The notes beneath the pieces were generated by a model. The model was not told the DNA's origin, made no database searches, and worked only from the letters and a program-made list of their open reading frames with translations. A DNA stretch of 64,000 nt from Sphaerosporella brunnea (taxonomy: Eukaryota; Ascomycota; Pezizomycetes; Pezizales; Pyronemataceae), in NCBI GenBank assembly GCA_008704415.1, contig VXIS01000178.1, forward strand, positions 32,401 through 96,400. The letters are read 5' to 3'. Position 1 is the stretch's first letter, and every line of letters begins with the position of its first letter. The translations under genes and the position numbers were made by a program. Shown piece by piece: positions 12,842 to 23,605 of this stretch.

Positions 12842-13012
12842 GCGTGAGGTCCTTTGGATGTAGTTACTGTACGGGGATAAAATTTAGCTATACTTGGTGT
12901 ATTTCTGACTGCTGAAGCTTGTGAAATTTGGGAATCGCATGCCTGTGGCCCTGCCCCCGGCGTCTGCACTCGGCACCAGATTTTGCGAAACACCCCTACA
13001 GACTGGAGTACT

Positions 13013-13304
13013 GGAACACTTCCCGCAGGAATTTATAAAGGTTTAGACGCTACAAATGGAGTCTGAAAGCCCCCCCCCCCCCTTTCCCGTCACGTTGATT
13101 TTCGAAAGTAAAACGATCTTTGCCCCCACATCACCACTTGTCGAGGGCGACGTCACGCAATCGCCTTGCGCGGCCCAGAATCTTGGACGTCTGGAAGTCT
13201 GAACAACCCCCCCTCTTCCCCATCTCTTCAGATTTTTCGTCTGGAGGGCCGATTTCCAGAAATTTAAGGGCTTAAAGCCTCCAAACCGCTGCGGGAAGTG
13301 TCCC
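13013..13304. repeat. Candidate MITE-like element with 16-bp terminal inverted repeats
   Basis: The ends are GGAACACTTCCCGCAG (13013-13028) and CTGCGGGAAGTGTCCC (13289-13304). The second is the reverse complement of the first with one mismatch (15/16). The 292-bp interior carries poly-C tracts and no ORF. A clean target-site duplication is not visible, so it could be an old nonautonomous DNA transposon or another fold-back sequence. Confidence 0.45.
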
Positions 13305-13378
13305 GCTGGGTATAAGACAAAGACTACGTGATCATGGGCCTGCTTTGGGCACAAACCTCGCACGATCAACTCGCAGTT

Positions 13379-13470
13379 ATCGAGTGCTCCATGGTGACGC
13401 ATATATCGAGTGCTCCAAAGTGACGCGTATATCGAGTGCTCCATGATGACGCAGTTGTCGAGTGCTAATT
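13379..13470. repeat. 26-bp tandem repeat, about 3.5 copies
   Basis: Units start at 13379, 13405, 13431 and 13457 (partial). The consensus opens with ATCGAGTGCTCC and continues with a TGACGC block, with a few substitutions per copy. The first 14 bases of the unit recur in altered form at about 63187. The array starts about 75 bp from the inverted-repeat element. Confidence 0.75.
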
Positions 13471-14751
13471 CCTTGGCCGACTCTGCACAAGGTCATATAC
13501 TGTTATGTTTTCCAATGCTGGCCCAAGGGTTTCGGTCTTCCTTCCCAGTGCCCGGCTCCGTTGCGTGTCGCCGTTTGTGACGTGTCTTGCAATTGGTGGG
13601 AGGTACATACTTCTCTGCTTTCTTCCCCTCAGGTCACACACATACACATGTATCTACCCGCGAAGCACACCAAATCATGTCCGTCGAAACTGAAAACCTG
13701 CAGCCTTGGTAGTATGCACTCCACGCCGACTTTCCTTCCATGTGCTGGCAGATCTGGTTGTTTGTACGCAGGAAGCGGAATCTGGTTTTTTTTGTCCTTG
13801 CGCCGTGGGTAACTAATATCAGTGGTTGCAGCCCGGGATATCGCTTCACTCTTTTTGATGCTTCATTTATGCCGATATCGTGCACTAGACTTTCTTTTTG
13901 AGAGTCTTCATGCTCTTCATGCAGAAGAAGGTGCTTTTTTTTTTTCTTTAGGCTCTTGATTCTGTGGAATCGACATTGCAGCCTGGTGATCCCCCTTGCT
14001 GATGGCTGTTTCAGGCGACAACTTCATCCTCTTCAATCCGCGGTGTTCCATCTCGCAATATGTGCGAGGGTCAAAGGGCGCGCCATTTTTGCGGGCACAG
14101 CCATGTACGTGTGGTTGACTGCGGCACATTGCGTACGTTCTCCTATTCCACGATAGATTGCCTGACTGGTGAATTTTATCAGAAAATCTTGAGATTGGGG
14201 TCCGTTGGGTTAAGCCAAACCACAGCACACCCGTCACCATAACGTTGGATGATCCGGACTGGCCAAGTGTTGAACCGCAAGGCATGGCCCGTCTTGATAA
14301 AGTGGAGGAGCCGCAAGGTCTTGGTTGACTGTTAGAATGGCGAGATTTGCGTGTTCAGGCGGATAACTTTGTGCGTGAAGTCGAGGAAAGACGGTCGCAA
14401 GAAGTGTCTGAGCGGGGGCCTGTCCAGCCCGTAAATGCGGCATCGGAGAGGATACGCATATGAGGCATGTGATGTCTAGATTCATCTGCAACGAAGAAAT
14501 GAGGAGCCCGCGATCCCGTAAAACACGGGGAAAAGAGTAGTAGTAAGGAAATGAAATCAAGGTATCCCAAGCACGCAAAAGCGCCCCAACACCACCAGCC
14601 CGAACGCCACGACAAAGAGAAAAAAGGGAAGAAACCCGAACAGCCCACCCCGAGGAACAACGAACATTAGCAGAAGCCAAAGCCCATGCAGAAAGAAAAG
14701 ATGAAACGATTGAAGTTATGTAGTGGAATATGTGAGGTAGAGGAGAAGGAG

Positions 14752-15901
14752 TTACCTCCTGCCTCCCTTCTTCTTGGGAGGCGCAAGGATCTTCCTTGCC
14801 ATTCCGTTCGCGGCGAGCAGCGTACAAGCCTTGTGGACGAAGCCCTCCCAGTCGACCTGACGGGAACGCGCAATCTTCTCTAAGTTTTCGTCCTCGATGG
14901 TGTTGCCAGAAACCACGGCCTGAGCGGAGAACTCGATCTCCCCCTCGGGATAGCGAGCTACACGCTCCAAGATCCGAGCCCCAGCATGGACAGTCCAGTC
15001 CTCCTTGGGGCAGGTCTCTACAGAGAATTGTTAGCAGATTTTCCTGATGAAGACGGAAGGAGAGGGGAATTTACTAATTTTGACAGGCGCTTTGCGCAAG
15101 CCGTCAAGCTCGTACAAGGTGTCCACGACATGCACATAGGCAATGAAGTGGTAGACGTGGTTCTCTCCATCGTCATCATCGCCAACGTTTCGCACAGCTA
15201 GCTTTGGCTTCGTAGCCGCCACCTCCTCGAAGTTCAAGTCCACGGCGAGCTTCTCGTGCTCCCTAGCGAAGCTGTTGTGTTGGTCCCGCAAGCGGGCTGA
15301 GTTCGCAACGGCGAGGCCCTTCATGGCGGGGGTAAGGGGGGCCGTGAAGTCCTTTAGGTTTCGGAGCTCTTCCGAGATGATGGCGTCGCTGTTAAACACG
15401 ATGTTCAACAGCGCGATTGTTGCGCAGGCGTTATCGATGACCTGGTTCGCGAACCAAACACCCTCCGGACACGACACCTCCACCTCGTCGTCAACCTCGG
15501 GCTTCCAACGGAAAAGGAATACGATTCCGAGGGCAGGGCTGCGGAGATGATGTTAGAAGCGCTCGGGAATTGAGGACCGAGGGAAAGTTACTTCAGAGCG
15601 CGAAGGCTCTCCTCGTCGTCTAAGCTGTAGAGCTCCTGGACCTGACACCCGGAGGTGCCTAAGGCTCTGAGAAGAGCCTGAAAAACGGCCTGCATTGTGG
15701 ATTAGGTGTGTCGCTAAGTGGAATTTGAGGAATGTGAGGTTGAGGGTTGATGGAACTTACGGGTTCGCTCTCAATACTTGCCCATCCAGGCCAAGCAACT
15801 TCTGATGGAGTCGAGGTAGTCGCTGTGGCGTCGGGCGTCAGATCGGGGCTCACGGTCGAAGTGTTGACGGGGGTGGAATCTGCACCAGCGGGGTTCTCCA
15901 T
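14752..15901 (-). CDS. UCH37: Ubiquitin C-terminal hydrolase, UCH37/Uch2 family
   Basis: Four exons (15761-15901, 15592-15689, 15075-15538, 14752-15017) give 322 residues, close to UCH37 length. Family members remove ubiquitin at the 19S proteasome. The peptidase C12 domain shows the oxyanion Gln112 and catalytic Cys118 in FANQVIDNACATIALL, His210 in YHFIAYV and Asp225 in YELDGL. The start of the fold, PGWASIESEP, then QVQELYSLDDE and MKGLAVANSARLRDQHNSFA, are typical. The N-terminal 34 residues are Thr/Ser/Pro-rich and probably disordered. The C-terminal part carries an extension ending in a basic KKKGGRR tail, which could help proteasome or nuclear binding (inference). All introns are GT-AG. 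It is head-to-head with POM152. Confidence 0.92.
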
Positions 15902-16414
15902 CTTTGTGGCGTTCTTGGGATCAGACGTCGGCGCTAGACTGCTTTACGATATTGCGATCGCTGCAGTGTCGTTAGACGGACGGCAAATGAGCGGTGGTGT
16001 TTGGCAAGTGGTGAAGTAAAGTGGGATGGACGCGGAATAGCGGCGCTGGAAGACGTGTACCAGCTGCACGCGTGCACGTGACGTCGTGACTGGCCATTTA
16101 CCCGGAAAAGGCTTCTTCCTTATGTAAGCCATCTGTGCAACTAAACCCAGCGACGTGTAGCCAACAAAAAATCCAACTTCGCGTCCCGCCGCGACTCTGT
16201 TAGCCCTGGCCCCCAGATCTCAACAAAGTCGGCCACATCTACATCAACGCACGCCAACGCATTTCTCTCTATTCTTCTTCTTCGATACCCCATCTCCCTC
16301 ACAAAACAACGTCCTTTTCGCATCCCACCGTTTCTATCACCCACCCGCCCAAGCCGAACTCCCAATATTGTCTCATCTCCTTTCTTTGCAACGATCCGTT
16401 GATGGCATAGCAAG
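15902..16414. promoter_or_regulatory. Divergent promoter region UCH37/POM152
   Basis: A 513-bp region between two start codons. It includes a pyrimidine-rich leader upstream of POM152 (about 16260-16390) and a CACGTGACGTC element near 16075, which combines an E-box-like CACGTG and a CRE/ATF-like TGACGT core. That site is a plausible bZIP/bHLH target, not tested. Confidence 0.4.
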
Positions 16415-19400
16415 ATGAACAACGATATACAAGAAACCCCACGCATTCATGGGGCTTTCCCAGCTACTCCACAGAATCCCCGTCCTCGCCCTCTCAGTCG
16501 ACCGTTTGGCGACTTCAGACGGCGAACTGGGCTGTCCAATGGCCTTGGATCCACGACTGCGCCGACAACGACCACGGCGACGGCGACGGGCACCACGACG
16601 GCAACGAGTGGAGCAGGTGGTGGCGGCACTACCGTACCACCTGCTGTAGTCCAACCTGCCCCTGGAGGACCTGAGCCGTGGATCCCGACGACTTTGATAG
16701 ACACGCCGACGCAGAGATTGTACGCCATCACTATTTTTGTCGGTCTGCAGGCGTATAAGCTCTATGATCTATCAAAGCTATGGACGGACGAGGAGGATAT
16801 GACGACGCTGTACTTTTGCATGAAGTGGTGGGGCATAGATTCGTTCTTCTTCTACAACCTGCCAAACTTTCGGATACCGTGGCTGCACTTCAACGCTACG
16901 TTCACGTTCTATCTCATTATGGGTTTCATGTTTCTCGACCTCGTCATGCCGCATTTCTCGAGCGCGCCTTTTACCGCTCTGTTCACCGGTTTGTGGAAGT
17001 TAATCTATGACCGCGAACTGTCGATTTCGGAGCGCCGCGTCAAGTGGAGTGATGTCATTCATAACGACACGCATATCATGGGAAAATACACCGTTCACAT
17101 CCTTCCTGAGGGAATAGCGAAGCTGAATCCGCACGGCGGATGCTACTGTCTGGGCCAGTTTGCATCCAGTGTTACCGTGCCTATTAAAATCAACGGCACC
17201 TCACCGATCAGCATCAAGCTCCAAAGGGTGGACCTGGACACCTCGAACGTCGAAACGATTGAGCTCTCGCAAAAGGAGATCAAGAAGCTCATCAACAAGT
17301 CTCCCCGCGAGGAATCGCCTGAACTGAAATTCCTTCCTTACACCATCAAGCAACCTGGTCTTTATAGACTCGTCAAGGTTAAAGACGTCACTGAGTTGGA
17401 TGTGCGCATCCACCAGTCCTATGCACTGGTTGTCAGTTGTCCGAAGGCTCGTATACAGGCTGCACCTGGCCGCCACAAGGATGTGTGCCGACACGACATG
17501 TCGGATCTCACTATCCAGCTTGAGGGACTGGCGCCTCTGTCCGTCACGTACAGCCGGGTCGTGAAGGGCAAGGCTACCACATTGAGTGTTGGACGCATTC
17601 ACCCCGAGAACTTTGATTCGCCTCTTCTGAGCGGCTTCAGCCTCGAAGGACACCTGGCGGAGAAGGATTATACAGACCTTTCTACCTGGGCCAAGAGCCA
17701 GAGTCTTGCTGTGCCTCTCAATGATTCTCTGACTTCGTCTGGCGACTGGTTGTACGAGATCGATCAGGTCGTTGACGGATGCGGCAATTCAGTGGACTAC
17801 AAGATTCACCAAGAAGAGGGAGACTCTTGGATGCCTAAGGTTAAGGACCTAACGCATAAGCTTGTTGTGCATGAACGCCCAATAGTTAGATTCCAAGGTT
17901 GCGATCCTCAGCACCCCCTTGAGGTCCCGCGAGGTACTAGGGGTGTGCTGCCGCTTAAACTGGAAGCAGCTGGCTCCTCTCCGCCGTATCGTCTCAAGGT
18001 CGCTTTTACGCCGCAGGATAAGCTTGGCTCTGCTACAGAGCACGCACCAGATGCCGAGATCCAGGAGTTCACATACAAGAGCCCATCCGATTTGATGACT
18101 ATCAGAGGACCTGGTCTCTACAGCATTCGTCAGATTTCAAGCGCTCACTGTTCTGGAGAAATCTTTGAGCCGTCCTCGTGCCTTGTAGTCACTCCTCCGG
18201 AGCCGACCATGACCATGGAGTTCGACGAAATATTGGACAAGTGCACCAAATCTTCAGTTGGCCTCAACATCGACCTTACACTGGTTGGATCACCGCCATT
18301 CCGGCTTTCTTACCGTCTCATCAAGGACAATGGTCCACCGGAGATTAAAACTCTGCGAATTGATCGTGCGCGTCACCAGGAACGGTTTACGCCCGAAGAC
18401 CCAGGGCACTACACATATGAGTTCTTCAGACTGGATGACAAGAATTACGAGGGAGTCAAGATCGATCCCGCCTCCCACCGCGTGGAACAAGACGTCAAGC
18501 CGACTGCCAGTGCGCACTTCATCAACCAGTTAGCGCCCAAGACCGTTTGTATCGACGAGCCGGTGGAATTCAAGATCAAGATGGTCGGCGAAGGCCCTTG
18601 GAATCTGCACTACGATCTGATCCACAGCGGAAAGCGCGTGAGATATACCGAGAAGAACATCAACACCACTATCCATACCATCAAGACGCCTTCTTTGAGC
18701 ATGGGCGGAGAGCACTCTTTAGCCCTAACTTCGGTGGAAGATCGGAACGGGTGCAAGGGTTTCTTGGAGTCTGAAGCGAAGATCAATGTCCGCTTCCAGC
18801 GGCCCAAAGCACAGTTCTCTCCGATCGAAGGCAAGATGGCGATCCGTGCTCTCGAGGGCAAGACAATCAAGATTCCGCTCCGTTTGACTGGTGAAGGTGT
18901 AAGTAGACTTCCGATACGCTAGTGGTGGTTGTGCTGACATTATTACAGCCTTGGTATCTGAAGATCCGGAACATGGACCAGGATGCAGCTGCGAAGGAGT
19001 TCAGATTCGATAATCCTAACACTTATTTCCCGGTGAATGAAGTTGGGACCTACCACATCGAAGAAGTTCGCGACTCTGGATGTCCCGGTATAGTCTCGTC
19101 GCCAAACGACAAGTTCACGGTGACGATGATCGAAAGACCCAAGGTTCGCCTTCCGCCGTCCAGCGCGATCGTCAAGCAGGACAATACCTTTGTCCGCAAT
19201 GCGGTTTGCGAGGGCGACGAGGATGCGGTCGAGCTGGCGTTTGTTGGTCAGCCGCCGTTCACCGTCTATTACGAAAAGATCTTCCGTCCTGAGGGTGCCC
19301 CGAAACGCCACGTGGAAAGTAGCGAGAATCAACTCAGTGCCGGCCAGTCGACCTTGCCTGTTAGGCTTGAGACATCTAAGGCGGGAGTGCACGAGTATAT

Positions 19401-20405
19401 CTTCAATAGACTAGCTGATGGACTCTACAACGATCCAAGGGACAAGAATATGCCTGACAAAATTACGTTGCAGCAAACTGTGTATCCCAGGCCCTCTATC
19501 ACATTCTTGAACCCCAAGAAGGTGTATAAATATTGTTTGGACTCTGCCGCTGGTGAGGACAGCATTATTCCCATCCAGTTAACAGGGGTATGTCAATCTC
19601 TCCTTTGCAAGTTTGAGCTTTACTGAGTTTCTGATAGCTTCCCCCATTTGCTATTACGGTTCACATCAAGCACCACAACACCGGCAAGAAGGATATCGTG
19701 CATGTTCCCCTCATCGAAAGCAACTACTACGAGTTCCAGATCCCCCCGCATTATCTGACCCTGGGTGACCACACCGTTACCGTCCACAAAGTTAAGGACG
19801 GCCGTGGATGTAGTCGGCGTATGGACGAATCTACCAGCGAGCAAGTCACCGTGGCGGTCGCGGACATGCCCACAATCGCACCCTCGGAGCAGCGCGTTGA
19901 CTACTGCGTCGGAGAACGTATCGCCTTCACACTTGCTGGGCTTCCGCCGTTCGCGGTTGAGTATAATTGGAATGGCGAGACGATGCTAGCCACCAATCAA
20001 CCCAGCTCGTTTGTGCGTGTCGCGGAGCGTCCTGGTAACTTCACCATCACTGGTCTTCAGGATAGTGCCAGCGATTGCAAGGTGGCGCTTGACTTGCACA
20101 GAATCATCCATGAAGTCCCAAGTGTCAGGATCAGTGAGGGAACCACGGTGGTCAAAGGAATTCCCCAGGGTGATCAAGCGGAGATCGTATTCCGATTCTA
20201 TGGTACACCTCCGTTTACGTTTACGTACACGCGTAGCGCCATCGCGAAGAAGGGGCAGAAACCGCGTGTCCTCGAGAGCCACACCCGCACTGCTGACGAC
20301 TTCACATACGTGATGTTTGCCACTCAGGAGGGAACGTACGAGGTCACATCGATTGAGGATAGGTTCTGCTCTTACCCGCCGAGCAGTGTACGCAAGTCGG
20401 TATAG
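16415..20405 (+). CDS. POM152: Nuclear pore membrane glycoprotein Pom152
   Basis: Three exons (16415-18898, 18949-19587, 19638-20405) join to 1296 residues, near the usual Pom152 size. It is an integral membrane nucleoporin of the pore's lumenal ring. The N-terminus (about 100 residues) is disordered and Thr/Ala-rich. Hydrophobic segments follow at about residues 105-125 (LYAITIFVGLQAY) and 140-190 (FNATFTFYLIMGFMFLDLV). The remaining ~1100 residues form repeated Ig-like lumenal units with recurring motifs such as GxPPF, GxYxIxxV and G..H.Y, for example GLPPFAVEYN and GTPPFTFTYTRS. Both introns are about 50 nt, GT-AG. Cys residues recur once or twice per repeat, as expected for a lumenal protein. 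Confidence 0.93.
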
Positions 20406-20947
20406 TTGTTTGGATGCAGCTTTTTTGGAAAAGTTTGGAAGATGAAAAGGGGGTGTAATTCTAAAAGATCTGATCTGTGGGCATGAGATTATGACGGCGT
20501 CTGGGTACATATTTTTTTATCGTTTCCTTTCATTTCATTTCCTTTCCTTGCTTTATGTGTGCATGGAGATGCCCTGGGTAATTGGTTTTCCCATATCTAT
20601 GCTTGTTACTTCAGCTCATAGCGGTGCCTTGTGATGTATAATACTACATTAACTAAGTACTCTATTGTACTTGTCACATTCCCCTGCGAGCCCAGCGCAA
20701 TCTCGGCGTGTGGTTCACCCGAGGCCGGAAGACGAGACGGCGTCCCGGACCCGGAGCAGGCTCGCATCCCGGTCCGACGGATGCACTCTGCGATGCGGCT
20801 CAAAGGGTATGATGTAATTGGTCCTAAAAAAGCAAGCTTCTCTCGCCTGTCGGAAGCTCCTAAAGACTCTAAAACGCGCGCAGATCGTCTTCTTTGCCTA
20901 ACCAGCCGGCCCAGCCCTCTCCAAACAAACACAATCACCCTCGCGCG
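20406..20947. other. Intergenic region POM152/LRO1
   Basis: About 540 bp in tandem orientation: the 3' end of POM152 followed by the LRO1 promoter. T-rich and TTTCC-rich near 20510-20550. No gene seen. Confidence 0.45.
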
Positions 20948-23252
20948 ATGAGCAGACGCAAAGAACCGCCCCCTGCGGCGAAGACTGACGATTGTGAGCC
21001 CTCTGTGGCGACGACCACCGGCGCCACAGTAGTCCTCAACCCCGAGATCGCGGTCGTGGTCGATACCAGCGCATCCAATACGCCTACGGCCGTGTCCCCT
21101 ACCTCGCCGGCGGAATCTACCACCTCAGACCATGCGCCCACGTCCTCCTCCTCGAAAACCCCACACAAGCGACAAAAAAAGCGGAGTATGTGGTTGATCT
21201 TCACTGCGGGCGGTATCATCGGGTTGCTACTTGCCGGCATGGCCGCAAAACACCAAGACATCGACATTGGCCTCGACATCCTGCGAGAGCTGAAAATCGA
21301 CAGCATTATCGACGTGATACCGGCGGGGATTCTTAAGGAGGCCAGCGACATCTCTCAACGAGAGAAGGATGCGGTGAATTATGATGCGTTTTCTATTGGG
21401 CTTGCGTTGAAAGCGCAAGGGTTTGGGGTGCGGCATCCCGTGGTTATGATGCCAGGAGTGATTTCCACTGGCCTCGAAAGCTGGGGCACCGAGGAGAAGA
21501 GTAGACCTTATTTTAGAAAGAGACTGTGGGGGAGCTGGAGTATGCTTAGGGCTATGATCACGGATCGCCCCGGTTGGAAACAGCACATCATGCTGGATAA
21601 AATCACGGGGCTGGATCCGCCCGGTATCAAGTTGAGAGCTGCGATGGGGTTCGATGCGACGGACTTTTTTGTCACTGGATATTGGATCTGGAGTAAGATT
21701 TTGGAGAATATGGCTAGTATCGGGTATGATCCCACGTCGGCGTACACGGCGTCTTACGACTGGAGACTCGCATATAGCAACTTGGAGGTGCGCGATGCGT
21801 ACTTCTCCAGATTGAAAAACCATATAGAGAACGCGAAAAAGCTGTCTGGCACAAAGGTGGCACTTGTGTCACATAGCATGGGAAGCCAAGGTGAGTGCCA
21901 TATTCACCCACCGCGGCTGTGCTGACGGTACAGTTGCCCATTACTTTTTCAAATGGGTAGAGGCGGAAGGATTCGGGGATGGAGGTCCATCTTGGGTATG
22001 TTCCTCGGAGTATGCATATCTGGGAGTATGAAATTGATGTGGTGATAGGTGGATGATCACATCGGTGGGTTCTGAATCCGATTTATGCGGCTAGGCTGAC
22101 ATGTTGGCTGATGCGAAGATTCGTTCATAAATGTAAATCTTTCTTCCGCAGAGTGAGAGGATAGGTATGCTGACACCCTGTCAGATCAGTGGATGCATGT
22201 TGGGAGCTATCAAAGGCCTACCGGCGGTTCTGTCTGGTGAAATGAGAGACACTGTCCAGCTCAACCCAGGTGTGTCATCACATCTCACCCGCCGCCAGGA
22301 GGACATCGATTTAACAGAAAAGCAGTGGCCGTATACGGCCTGGAAAAGTTCTTTGGCAAAGAGGAGCGCGCAGAAATCAGTACCTCTCCCCTACCCCTCT
22401 CCCAGCAATTCTAACACCCTCCCAGTGCGTGCCATGCCTGGCATCTCTAGCATGCTCCCCAAAGGCGGTAACCTAATCTGGGGCAACCAGACCTGGGCGC
22501 CCGACGACGTCCCCGGGCAATTCGAGACCTTCGGCACAACCCTCAAATTCGCCACGCAAACGGGGCCACACAATATGACAGTGTCGGAGAGTCTTGGGTT
22601 CCTTCTCAACACCTCGGACGACTGGTACAAAGACCAGGTCACGCGCAACTACTCCCACGGCGTAGCACTCACGCGCAAGGAAATTGAAGAAAACGAGCGG
22701 ATCCCCAACAAATGGGTCAACCCACTTGAATCCCGACTGCCATATGCACCCAATCTCAAGATCTACTGCTTTTATGGCGTCGGAAAACCTACCGAACGAA
22801 GCTACTACGTTAAACCCGTCGAGGATCCCACTTCGAAACTGAGCGTTGTGATTGATGCGTCTATAAACGGCCCTGGGAGCGTATTACCCCCTTCCCCCCC
22901 CCCCCCCAAACAAAAAAACCACTGACACACCCAGGACCACGGTGTCATCCTCGGCGAAGGCGACGGCACGGTCCCCATCCTCAGTTCGGGGTACATGTGC
23001 TCCAAAGGTTGGAAGCTCAAACGCTACAACCCCGCCGGCGTCAAAATCAAAACCGTGGAACTACCGCACGAACCCGATCGCTTCGATATCCGGGGTGGAC
23101 CCACCACTGCGGACCATGTTGATATTCTGGGCCGCCCAGATCTGAGTGAGCTTATTCTCAAGGTCGTTGCGGGCCACGGCGACGATATTGAGGAGGCGTA
23201 TCATAGCGATATTCTTGGGATTGTGGAGAGGGTGCCGATTCAGGACGATTAG
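20948..23252 (+). CDS. LRO1: Phospholipid:diacylglycerol acyltransferase (PDAT, Lro1)
   Basis: Eight exons (20948-21890, 21934-21995, 22049-22064, 22119-22132, 22185-22269, 22323-22379, 22426-22880, 22935-23252) give 649 residues. The enzyme moves an acyl chain from a phospholipid to diacylglycerol to make triacylglycerol at the ER. Seen: a Ser/Thr-rich cytosolic N-terminus, basic HKRQKKRS, one membrane segment at about 80-98, then the LCAT-like alpha/beta hydrolase with HPVVMMPGVISTGLESW, nucleophile Ser310 in SHSMGSQ, GDGTVPILSSGY and the catalytic His in ADHVDILG. Exons 3 and 4 are only 16 and 14 nt; together they restore the conserved VDDHIDSFINISGCMLG, so the split is well supported. Family length and motifs agree. 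Confidence 0.93.
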
Positions 23253-23605
23253 GGGGATTGGAAAACTCTTTTTTTGATAATGCCTTTTTTATATCTAAGT
23301 TGATAGATTGTAATTACACGCCGGCGCGAGGGGACTTTGTTACTTGTTTATACCCTTTTTTTTTTTTCGTTCTGTCTATACTTCTTCTAAGATACCAAGG
23401 ACTTCTTGGAGTTTAATGTAACTATCTCGTTCAGCTGTTGGGCTCAGATATGAATTCCACGAGTGATTGCCATGATTTTGAACGACCAGATCTAGAGTCA
23501 AACCAGATTTGCGTTCCCTGGATGGCTATTTCCAAGAAAACCCATATATTTGGTATAAATGATCAGTAGCCCCCCCCGGTAAAAGACTTTCCCTTCCCTT
23601 CAGCA
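23253..23605. other. Convergent 3' intergenic region LRO1/UTP22
   Basis: About 350 bp between facing stop codons, with T-runs (about 23357-23368) and a short C-run near 23571. Likely overlapping 3' UTRs; no gene. Confidence 0.45.

Larger units (their letters stand above)
12842..14751. other. Intergenic region STR2/UCH37 with repeats
   Basis: About 1.9 kb without a supported gene. It holds an inverted-repeat element (13013-13304) and a 26-bp tandem array (13379-13470), both listed separately. Open frames in 13,900-14,830 are Arg/Pro/Ser-rich, match nothing I recognise and lack splice logic, so I treat them as chance. Confidence 0.5.

Noticed and set aside
13917..14827. Minus-strand open frames of 122 and 197 codons
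   Set aside because: Composition is Arg/Pro/Ser-rich and unlike known proteins; no splice logic and they lie beyond the well-defined UCH37 stop.
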